DNA of 13,922 bases from JBPCOI01 sp051000395 (lineage in GTDB: Bacteria; Actinomycetota; Actinomycetes; Mycobacteriales; Jatrophihabitantaceae), in contig JBPCOI010000002.1 in the NCBI GenBank assembly GCA_051000395.1, positions 1 through 13,922 of the forward strand, read 5' to 3'. Position 1 is the first letter of the stretch; each line of letters starts with the position of its first letter. The position numbers and the translations under genes were made by a program. A model generated the notes under the pieces. That model saw only the letters and a program-made list of their open reading frames with translations, was not told where the DNA came from and searched no databases. Positions 6,948-13,922 of this stretch are shown here, one piece after another.

Positions 6948-7723
6948 GACGAGGATTCCGCGAAGGCGATCCCCCAGTACCGCTGCTGCTGACCGGACTT
7001 CGCGACGGTGGACAGCACGCCGGCCTGCCGGGTGCCGGTGCTGGCCGCCCAATGCAGCCGCCGGCCCGCGACCATCACCGCGCCGTTCTGGTCGAGCAGG
7101 TAGAGGTCGCGCGCGAACTCCGGTTTGCTGTACTCGCGCGCCTGCCCCGGAAGCATCGTCAGGACCGCGTACACGTCGACGAGGCGCACCACCGCACCGG
7201 GCACCTTGTGCTGCTGGGCGACGAGCAGGTCGTAGGCCTTCAGCAGGCTGGCGAGCAACGGTTCGGGCTTGAACTTGGCGCCCCGCTGCTGGGCGCGCTC
7301 GAGCTGGGCGACGACGGCGGACGGGCGCAGCGCCCGGACGCGCTTGCGGTCGATCTCGACGGCGAGCTCGCCGGCAAGCACCCGCACGATGGACGGGTAG
7401 CACAGCAGCCGGTCGTCCTCCTCGAACATGGCGACGCCGCTATCGCCGGCGACGGCGAGCAGTTCCTTCGCATATGCGCCGGAGGACAGCAGCTCGGCCT
7501 CGTCGATGTCGTAGTCGTTCCGGGCCGCCTCGATTGCGGCCTGCAGGTCGCGGGCGAGCTCGGCCGCGGCGTCGAAGGCGCGCCGCAGCTCGCGGACCTG
7601 GCCGGACACGGCGGCCTGGCGGGCGCGTTTGACCTCGCGCAGCACCAGGTTGGCGGTGGCGGCGGCCTTCGTGGCGTCGTCCTCGGCGCGGGCCAGCGCC
7701 GTCTCGAATTCGTGCGCAGTCAC
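6944..7723 (-). CDS. Gene A: coiled-coil protein of unknown function, first gene of the BrxC/D-like operon
   Basis: 259 residues; I do not recognise a named family. Residues about 4-70 are one charged, alanine-rich helix, probably a coiled coil (AREDDATKA-like repeats, then VRELRRAFDAAAELARDLQ). A compact domain follows: GVAMFEEDDRLLCYPSIVRV (96-115), VEIDRKRVRALRPSAVVAQL (122-141), KPEPLLASLLKAYDLLVAQQ (152-171), then VPGAVVRLVDVYAVLTMLPG and YSKPEFARDLYLLDQNG. The C-terminus has mixed strands and ends RYWGIAFAESSS. There are no membrane segments, signal peptide or obvious catalytic motif. The GTG start at 7723 is fixed by GAGGAG 8 bases upstream. The 4-bp overlap with gene B and co-direction with gene C suggest the three products form one complex, with this protein as scaffold, recognition or effector-control subunit. 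That is inference. Confidence 0.7.
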   Translation of the reverse strand: MTAHEFETALARAEDDATKAAATANLVLREVKRARQAAVSGQVRELRRAFDAAAELARDLQAAIEAARNDYDIDEAELLSSGAYAKELLAVAGDSGVAMFEEDDRLLCYPSIVRVLAGELAVEIDRKRVRALRPSAVVAQLERAQQRGAKFKPEPLLASLLKAYDLLVAQQHKVPGAVVRLVDVYAVLTMLPGQAREYSKPEFARDLYLLDQNGAVMVAGRRLHWAASTGTRQAGVLSTVAKSGQQQRYWGIAFAESSS

Positions 7724-7731
7724 AGCGTGCT

Positions 7732-7737
7732 CTCCTC
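7732..7737 (-). promoter_or_regulatory. Shine-Dalgarno of gene A
   Basis: On the minus strand GAGGAG lies 8 bases before GTG 7723. This is one of the few clear ribosome-binding sites in the window. It fixes the gene A start and marks translation entry into the A-B-C operon, whose later genes are coupled by overlap. Confidence 0.75.
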
Positions 7738-7752
7738 GGCAGGTGTCACCGC

Positions 7753-7758
7753 AACCTA
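7753..7758 (-). promoter_or_regulatory. Possible -10 element for the A-B-C operon
   Basis: On the minus strand TAGGTT fits TAnnnT. A start about 7 bases downstream would give a leader of roughly 20-25 bases containing the Shine-Dalgarno. No convincing -35 is visible. It lies in the 101-bp gap after gnd, so the operon may be transcribed independently of pgi-gnd. Confidence 0.35.
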
Positions 7759-7775
7759 CCGGCCGGCGTCCGGAT

Positions 7776-7815
7776 CGTGGCGGGTAGGCGCGCCTGGCGC
7801 AACGGACGCGCCACG
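7776..7815 (-). terminator. Inverted repeat after gnd, candidate terminator
   Basis: CGTGGCG (7776-7782) can pair with CGCCACG (7809-7815). The 26-base interior contains the perfect palindrome AGGCGCGCCT (7786-7795). It starts 10 bases beyond the gnd stop in the direction of transcription and could end the pgi-gnd transcript ahead of the A-B-C promoter. There is no T-tract, so the call rests on structure and position. Confidence 0.35.
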
Positions 7816-7824
7816 AGCTGCGCG

Positions 7825-8844
7825 TTACTCGGTGTGCGGCAGTTCGGCGTGGCCGCCGAACTGCTTGCGCATCGCCGAGAGCAGCTTGCCGGCGTACAGG
7901 TCGTTGCCGCGCGAGCTGAACCGCTCGAACAACGACGCGGCCAGCACCGGGGTGGGCACCCCTTCGTCGATCGCGGCCTCGAGCGTCCAGCGGCCTTCAC
8001 CGGAATCCGAGACTCGGCCGCCCATGGACTCCAGCGTCGGGTCCTGGCGCAGCGCTGCAGCGGTCAGATCGAGCAGCCACGAGGCGATGACCGAGCCCCG
8101 GCGCCACACCTCGGCGACCTCTGCGGTGTCGATGTCGTAGCGGTAGAACTCCGGCGTCTCGAGCGGGGTCTCCTCCGCGGACACCTCCGCCTCGGCCGCG
8201 CCGACGTTCGCGTTGTGCAGCACGTTCAGGCCCTCGGCGTAGGCGGCCATCATGCCGTACTCGATGCCGTTGTGGACCATCTTCACGAAGTGGCCGGCGC
8301 CCGCGGAACCGCAGTGCAGGTAACCCTGTTCCGCGGTCGAGGGCTCGCCCGTGGCGCCGGGGGTGCGCGCCGTGTCGCCCACGCCGGGAGCGATCGACTT
8401 CAGCAGCGGGTCGAGGTGGCCGACGACGTCGGCCTCCCCGCCGATCATCAGGCAGTAACCGCGTTCGAGCCCGAACACGCCACCCGAGGTGCCGATGTCT
8501 ACGTAGTGAATCCCCTTGGGCGCAAGGGCTTTCGCGCGCGCGATGTCGTCGTGATAGCGGCTGTTGCCACCGTCGATGATGATGTCGCCCTCGTCCATCA
8601 GCCCGACGAGCTCGTCGATCACCTTGCCGGTGATGCCCGCGGGGATCATCACCCAGGCCACCCGCGGCTTGTCCAACTTCTCGGCGAACTCCTTCAGCGT
8701 GTGTGCACCGATCGCGCCCTCCTTCTCCATCCCGGCCACGGTGTCGGCGTCGGTGTCGAAGGCGACGGCCGTGTGGCCGTCCTTGATGACCCGCCGGACG
8801 ATGTTGGCGCCCATCCGGCCGAGGCCGACCATTCCCAGCTGCAT
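7825..8844 (-). CDS. gnd: 6-phosphogluconate dehydrogenase (decarboxylating), short NAD-type
   Basis: 339 residues. It oxidises and decarboxylates 6-phosphogluconate to ribulose 5-phosphate in the cytosolic pentose-phosphate pathway. The N-terminal Rossmann motif is MVGLGRMGANIVRR (GLGRMG at 7-12). At the end of the second strand it has FDTDADTV (Asp30) where NADP enzymes carry NR, which suggests NAD+ preference. Substrate motifs are DGGNSRYHDD (91-100), DIGTSGG (116-122) and GAGHFVKMVHNGIEYG (182-197) with Lys188, Asn192 and Glu195 in the expected catalytic or binding places. It ends in a helical domain with SGEGRW (281-286). The length matches the short type (about 300-340 residues) rather than the ~470-residue NADP enzyme. 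AAGGAG lies 7 bases before ATG 8844. It follows pgi by 24 bp in the same operon, so both ends of the glucose 6-phosphate branch are co-transcribed. Confidence 0.93.
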   Translation of the reverse strand: MQLGMVGLGRMGANIVRRVIKDGHTAVAFDTDADTVAGMEKEGAIGAHTLKEFAEKLDKPRVAWVMIPAGITGKVIDELVGLMDEGDIIIDGGNSRYHDDIARAKALAPKGIHYVDIGTSGGVFGLERGYCLMIGGEADVVGHLDPLLKSIAPGVGDTARTPGATGEPSTAEQGYLHCGSAGAGHFVKMVHNGIEYGMMAAYAEGLNVLHNANVGAAEAEVSAEETPLETPEFYRYDIDTAEVAEVWRRGSVIASWLLDLTAAALRQDPTLESMGGRVSDSGEGRWTLEAAIDEGVPTPVLAASLFERFSSRGNDLYAGKLLSAMRKQFGGHAELPHTE

Positions 8845-8851
8845 GTCACGA

Positions 8852-8857
8852 CTCCTT
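8852..8857 (-). promoter_or_regulatory. Shine-Dalgarno of gnd
   Basis: On the minus strand AAGGAG lies 7 bases before ATG 8844, inside the 24-bp pgi-gnd gap. It is a near-ideal site and confirms the gnd start. Confidence 0.8.
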
Positions 8858-8868
8858 GAAGAGAGCGG

Positions 8869-10560
<1,692 letters not shown>

Positions 10561-10621
10561 AGAGCATCCCTACCAGACCGGCGCACGGCCCCGCGTCGCG
10601 AGTCCCGCACCGATCGCCCGC

Positions 10622-10634
10622 TAGCCTCACAGCC
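10622..10634 (+). promoter_or_regulatory. -10 element of a probable leaderless promoter for the Ugd gene
   Basis: TAGCCT (10622-10627) is followed by exactly 7 bases and then GTG at 10635, the same spacing as before the SHMT gene. There is no Shine-Dalgarno. It lies in the 74-bp divergent region shared with pgi. Confidence 0.5.
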
Positions 10635-11957
10635 GTGAGCGAGCCACCCCGCCTGTCGGTCATCGGCACCGGCTATCTCGGCACCACGCACGCCGTCTGC
10701 ATGGTGGAACTCGGTTACGACGTCATCGGCCTGGACGTGGACGTCGCGAAAATCGAACAGCTGCGGGCCGGCGAGGTGCCGTTCTACGAGCCGGGGCTGA
10801 CGGAGCTGCTGGCCAAGCACATCGACAGCGGCCGGCTGCGGTTCACGACGTCCTTCGAGCAGGCCGCCGCGTTCGCCGACGTCCACTTCGTCTGCGTGGG
10901 CACGCCGCAGCTACCCGGTGCCTTCGCCGCGGACGTGAGCTACGTCGAAGCGGCGTTCGCCTCGCTCGCTCCGCACCTGACCCGGCGCGCGCTCGTCGTG
11001 GGCAAGTCGACGGTGCCGACGGGCACTGCCGTGCGCATGGAGCGGCTGCTGGTCGAGCTGGCGCCGTGCGCAGACGTCGAGCTCGCGTGGAACCCCGAGT
11101 TCCTGCGCGAGGGGTACGCGGTCGAGGACACGCTGCGTCCGAACCGGTTGGTGTTCGGCGTGCGCTCGCGCTGGGCGGAGCAGCAGCTGCGCGCGGCGTT
11201 CGAGCCGGTCATCGCCGCCGGTACCCCGGTCGTGGTCACCGACTTCGCCACGGCCGAGCTGGTGAAGGTCGCGGCCAACTCGTTCCTGGCGACAAAGATC
11301 TCGTTCATCAACGCGATGGCCGAGATCTGCGAGGTGACCGGCGCGGACGTCACCACGCTGGCCGAGGCGATCGGGCACGACCCGCGCATCGGGCGGCGCT
11401 TCCTCAACGCCGGCCTGGGTTTCGGCGGCGGCTGCCTGCCCAAGGACATCCGCGCATTCATCGCCCGCGCCGACGAGCTCGGCGTCGACCAGGCCGTGTC
11501 GTTCCTGCACGAGGTCGACGCGATCAACCTGCGGCGGCGGGCTCGTACCGTCGAGATCGGCCTCGATCTGGTCGACGGTACGTACGAGGGTCGGGACGTC
11601 GCAGTGCTCGGCGCGGCGTTCAAGCCGGACTCCGACGACGTCCGCGATTCGCCGGCGCTGGACGTCGCCGCCGCCATCGCGGCGCGCGGTGCCACGGTGC
11701 GCGTCTACGACCCGCAGGCGATGGGCCCGGCGCGGCGGAGGCATCCCGAGCTCGGCTATGCCGACTCGCTCGCTGCTGCGGTGCGCGGCGCCGACATCGT
11801 GCTGCTGCTCACCGAGTGGGCCGAGTTCAGGTCGATGTCGCCTGCGCTGATCGGCGATCTCGTCGCGCGGCGCAACATCCTCGACGGACGCAACGTGCTG
11901 GACCCGGGCGAGTGGCGCGCCGCCGGCTGGCACTACCGCGCCCTCGGCCGCCCGTAG
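10635..11957 (+). CDS. ugd: UDP-glucose 6-dehydrogenase (UDP-glucose/GDP-mannose dehydrogenase family)
   Basis: 440 residues. It carries out the two-step NAD+-dependent oxidation of UDP-glucose to UDP-glucuronate, a precursor for surface polysaccharides. Domains in order: N-terminal Rossmann domain with VIGTGYLGTTHA (GTGYLG at 11-16) and VIGLDVD with Asp34 for NAD; the central domain with AWNPEFLREG (Glu155) and ELVKVAANSFLATKISFIN (Lys211, Lys221); the catalytic-cysteine loop LGFGGGCLPKD (Cys267, Lys270, Asp271); and the C-terminal UDP-binding domain with GAAFKPDSDDVRDSP (326-340) and LLTEWAEF. All expected active-site residues are present, so it should be active. GDP-mannose or UDP-ManNAc dehydrogenases share this fold; the central motifs fit UDP-glucose best. 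The GTG start is supported by a -10 element 7 bases upstream. The neighbouring Pgi supplies the same hexose-phosphate pool. Confidence 0.92.
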   Translation: MSEPPRLSVIGTGYLGTTHAVCMVELGYDVIGLDVDVAKIEQLRAGEVPFYEPGLTELLAKHIDSGRLRFTTSFEQAAAFADVHFVCVGTPQLPGAFAADVSYVEAAFASLAPHLTRRALVVGKSTVPTGTAVRMERLLVELAPCADVELAWNPEFLREGYAVEDTLRPNRLVFGVRSRWAEQQLRAAFEPVIAAGTPVVVTDFATAELVKVAANSFLATKISFINAMAEICEVTGADVTTLAEAIGHDPRIGRRFLNAGLGFGGGCLPKDIRAFIARADELGVDQAVSFLHEVDAINLRRRARTVEIGLDLVDGTYEGRDVAVLGAAFKPDSDDVRDSPALDVAAAIAARGATVRVYDPQAMGPARRRHPELGYADSLAAAVRGADIVLLLTEWAEFRSMSPALIGDLVARRNILDGRNVLDPGEWRAAGWHYRALGRP

Positions 11958-11970
11958 GGCCGTCCTGGGG

Positions 11971-11982
11971 GCCTCCTGAGGC
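11971..11982 (+). terminator. Small hairpin after the Ugd gene
   Basis: GCCTC (11971-11975) and GAGGC (11978-11982) form a 5-bp stem with a tight 2-base gap, starting 14 bases after the stop. The stem is short and the loop very tight, so terminator function is doubtful. Confidence 0.25.
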
Positions 11983-11990
11983 AGCCGTCC

Positions 11991-12061
11991 TGGTGCCGTC
12001 CTGGTGCCGTCGTGGTGCCGCTGGTGCCGGTTGGTGCCGCTTGGTGCCGCTTGGTGCCGCT
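11991..12061. repeat. Degenerate 10-bp tandem repeat, seven copies of TGGTGCCGCT-type unit
   Basis: Units start at 11991, 12002, 12013, 12022, 12032, 12042 and 12052, all sharing the core TGGTGCCG. Spacings are 11, 11, 9, 10, 10 and 10 bases. The last three units are identical (TGGTGCCGCT); the earlier ones end in GTCC, GTCG, GC and GGT variants. The array fills most of the 120-bp gap between the convergent Ugd and ABC permease genes and is in neither coding region. The drift from imperfect to perfect copies suggests slippage expansion. The period is close to one DNA turn. Function is unknown. Confidence 0.85.
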
Positions 12062-12062
12062 T

Positions 12063-12076
12063 GCCGGCGAACCGGC
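12063..12076 (-). terminator. Hairpin after the ABC permease, candidate terminator
   Basis: GCCGG (12063-12067) pairs with CCGGC (12072-12076) around a CGAA loop (UUCG on the minus-strand RNA, an unusually stable tetraloop). It begins directly past the permease stop in its direction of transcription. There is no T-tract. Position and loop favour a role in ending or stabilising the 3' end of the ABC transcript. Confidence 0.4.
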
Positions 12077-12077
12077 G

Positions 12078-12971
12078 TCAGCTGGTGATGTCCTTGCGGT
12101 CGAAGCGCAGCCAGGCGATCGCGAAGAAGGCGGCCGCGTACACCAGGGCCAGCCCGGTGCCGCGCAGCATGTTGTCCCACCCGACGGTTGACCCGAGCGC
12201 GTCCAGCCACGAGAACTGAAAGTGCGTCGGCAGGAAGCGCCGGTAGGGGTCCAGGGCCGTGATCTGGTCCAGGATGTTCGACACCACGATCAGCATGGTC
12301 GCGCCGCCCACCGCCCCCAGCGGATTGTCGACGCTGACGCTCAGCAGGAAGGCCAGCCCGGCCACGACGAGCGACTGCCCGCAGGCATAGAGCACGACGA
12401 TCGCCAGCCGGCCCAGCGCCACGGTGCCGCCGAACGTGCCGCCCAGCGGTGAGTGCGCGGGTGCCCAGCCGAAGAACAGACCACCGACGACGAAGGCCCA
12501 CGCCGGCAGCAGCAGGTTCGCCCCGAAACTCAATGCCAGGGCCACGACGAGCTTCTGCCGCAGCAGGCGCGCGCGGGGCACGGGCAGCGAGAGCAGGTAG
12601 CGCAGCGAGGACCAGTTCGCCTCGCTGGCCACGGTGTCCCCGCAGAACAGCGCCACCACGACGACGAGCAGGAACCCGACCGACGCGAACTCGGTGAACA
12701 GCGCGAAGTTCATCCCGCCGATGGTGGCCAGGTCGACCAGGCCGGGGCCGCGGTCGCCGGCACGCGGGTTGCCGCCGACCTTGAACGCGATCGCGATCAG
12801 GATCGGCAGCATCAGCAGGATCAGTGCCGCGAACTGGGTGCGGCGGCGGCTGAACTGGCGCACGAACTCCACCCGCAGCCGCAACGTGCGCCGGGCTACG
12901 AACGGCGGCGCCTTGCCGGGGCTGAGCGTGGCCAAGCGCTGATGGACGCCCCTTCTCGTCGGTGCGCTCAC
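12078..12971 (-). CDS. ABC-2 type transporter permease
   Basis: 297 residues from GTG 12971. About six membrane segments are visible: FAALILLMLPILIAIAF (47-63), NFALFTEFASVGFLLVVVVA (88-107), VVALALSFGANLLLPAWAF (142-160), LAIVVLYACGQSLVVAGLAF (189-208), AVGGATMLIVVSNIL (220-234) and TGLALVYAAAFFAIAWLRF (272-290). The loop after the second helix (GDTVASEANWSSLRYLLSLPVPR, residues 111-133 in two parts) holds the Glu-rich coupling region typical of ABC-2 export permeases. The protein ends FDRKDITS, also typical. It should form the membrane half of an exporter with the adjacent ATPase; the substrate is unknown. The GTG overlaps the ATPase stop as GTGA, with AGGGGA 9 bases upstream, so the two are translationally coupled. 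The frame stays open to 13181, but that stretch is a shadow of the ATPase. Confidence 0.9.
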   Translation of the reverse strand: MSAPTRRGVHQRLATLSPGKAPPFVARRTLRLRVEFVRQFSRRRTQFAALILLMLPILIAIAFKVGGNPRAGDRGPGLVDLATIGGMNFALFTEFASVGFLLVVVVALFCGDTVASEANWSSLRYLLSLPVPRARLLRQKLVVALALSFGANLLLPAWAFVVGGLFFGWAPAHSPLGGTFGGTVALGRLAIVVLYACGQSLVVAGLAFLLSVSVDNPLGAVGGATMLIVVSNILDQITALDPYRRFLPTHFQFSWLDALGSTVGWDNMLRGTGLALVYAAAFFAIAWLRFDRKDITS

Positions 12972-13922
12972 GGCACGTTGTCCCCTACCAGGTCGAGGAA
13001 GACGTCCTCGAGCGCGCGGCGCGCGGGAACGGCGTGCACGGCCATGCCGGCGGCGGTCAGCAGCTCGGCGCCCCGGGCCGGGTCGTCGACCGCGAGCTGC
13101 ACCCCGCCGGCGCCGGCGATCTCCGCCACGGTGCCCGCGGCGACCAGGCGCCCCTTGTGCATGACGACGACGTGCGTGCACGTCTGCTCCACCTCGGCGA
13201 GCAGGTGACTCGACACGACGACGGTGCGTCCGGAGGCGGCGTAGCGCTGCAGCACCTCGCGCATCTCGGCGATCTGCGGCGGATCGAGGCCGTTCGTGGG
13301 CTCGTCGAGCACCAGCACCTCGGGCAGCCCCAGCATGGCTTGGGCGATCCCCAGCCGCTGGCTCATGCCGTGACTGTAGGTCTTGACGCGGCGGTCGATC
13401 GAGGCACCGAGCCCGGCGATGTCCAGGGCGGTCTCGAAATCGGCGTCAGCGGCCGGCAACCCGCTCGCGGCCCAGTACAGCCGCAGGTTCTCCCGTCCGC
13501 TCAGGTGCGGCAGGAAACCGGGACCCTCGATGAACGCACCGATGCGGGCGAGCACGGGCGCGCCGGCGGTCACCGGCTGGCCGAAGACGTGGATCGTGCC
13601 CGACGTCGGCCGGATGAGCCCGACCAGCACCCGCAGCGTCGTGGTCTTGCCCGCACCGTTGGGCCCGAGCAGGCCCACGACCTGCCCGCGCTCCACGCGA
13701 AACGTCACACCGTCGACGGCGCGGTAGCCGTCGCCGTACTCCTTCACCAGCCCGGCGACGGCGATCGGCACCTCGGTGAGCTCCGGGTCGGCGTGCTCGC
13801 GGCGGCGACGGCGACGGATGACGAGCGCCGTCGCCAGCGCCGCGATCAGGCAGGCGAGCAGCCCGACGATGAGCCAGGCCGTCGGGTTGCCGCTTCGCAC
13901 CTCGGTGCCGGTGGACGTCGGC
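12968..13922 (-). CDS. ABC transporter ATPase with N-terminal membrane anchor (5' end beyond window)
   Basis: Reading enters from the right edge. The first visible residues, PTSTGTEVRSGNPTAW, form a Pro/Ser/Thr-rich linker. One transmembrane helix, LIVGLLACLIAALATALVI, follows, then a block of six arginines, and then a complete ABC nucleotide-binding domain. In residues counted from the GTG at 13900: Walker A GPNGAGKT (79-86), the Q-loop position IGAFIEGPGF with Glu125 replacing Gln, signature YSHGMSQRLG (175-184), Walker B VLVLDEPTNGLDPP (195-208) and H-loop His232. The NBD belongs to the drug/lantibiotic exporter-like class that pairs with ABC-2 permeases. A membrane helix before a cytoplasmic NBD is unusual. 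Frame continuity through the linker to the edge implies an N-terminal, probably extracytoplasmic domain. A GTG start at 13900 is possible but has no visible ribosome site. Confidence 0.88.
   Translation of the reverse strand, partial: PTSTGTEVRSGNPTAWLIVGLLACLIAALATALVIRRRRRREHADPELTEVPIAVAGLVKEYGDGYRAVDGVTFRVERGQVVGLLGPNGAGKTTTLRVLVGLIRPTSGTIHVFGQPVTAGAPVLARIGAFIEGPGFLPHLSGRENLRLYWAASGLPAADADFETALDIAGLGASIDRRVKTYSHGMSQRLGIAQAMLGLPEVLVLDEPTNGLDPPQIAEMREVLQRYAASGRTVVVSSHLLAEVEQTCTHVVVMHKGRLVAAGTVAEIAGAGGVQLAVDDPARGAELLTAAGMAVHAVPARRALEDVFLDLVGDNVP

Noticed and set aside
4717..7723. A complete BREX or Pgl phage-defence system
   Set aside because: No methyltransferase, PglZ-type phosphatase, Lon-like protease, kinase or helicase gene is present in the window, only BrxC/D-like proteins. 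The claim is limited to a related module.
12004..12219. A 71-codon plus-strand open frame beginning in the decamer array
   Set aside because: Its first third is the repeat translated (Trp-Cys-Arg-Leu runs) and the rest is antisense to the permease; no ribosome site.

Overview
The window is GC-rich (about 70% by eye) with strong third-position G/C bias, frequent GTG starts, 4-bp ATGA/GTGA overlaps and several likely leaderless transcripts. Together with its enzyme repertoire this points to the chromosome of a high-GC actinomycete; I cannot name the genus. There are no tRNA or rRNA genes, CRISPR arrays or transposases. Long open frames on the opposite strand are GC artefacts.

Layout, left to right. 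Positions 1-496 (+) hold the 3' end of a YeiH-type (UPF0324) membrane transporter. Positions 571-2034 (+) encode a long-form serine hydroxymethyltransferase whose 3' end overlaps a convergent gene by 25 bp. On the minus strand, read from 4663 down to 2010, lie a DsbA-fold protein, a SIMPL (DUF541) protein and a COG1228-type amidohydrolase. Next, again on the minus strand (7723 down to 4717), is a tight three-gene operon: a coiled-coil protein of unknown function (A), a BrxC/BrxD-like protein that has lost its P-loop (B), and a BrxC/BrxD-like P-loop ATPase (C). Its genes overlap by 4 bp each. It has its own Shine-Dalgarno, a possible promoter, and a hairpin at its final stop. No other BREX component lies in the window. 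Then come pgi and gnd (minus, 10560 down to 7825), divergent from a UDP-glucose 6-dehydrogenase gene (+, 10635-11957). A 120-bp convergent gap carries a degenerate 10-bp tandem repeat and two hairpins. The right end (minus, 13922 down to 12078) is an ABC exporter: an ATPase whose 5' end lies outside the window and which carries an unusual N-terminal membrane anchor, followed by its ABC-2 permease.

Most of the window is core or near-core metabolism: one-carbon metabolism (SHMT), hexose-phosphate metabolism (Pgi, 6-phosphogluconate dehydrogenase) and sugar-nucleotide oxidation (Ugd). The exception is the A-B-C operon, the best candidate for an undescribed system. It looks like a compact assembly built from a tandem pair of BrxC/D-family proteins, one active and one degenerate, plus a coiled-coil partner. 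Whether it acts in phage defence, DNA transactions or something else cannot be decided from sequence alone.
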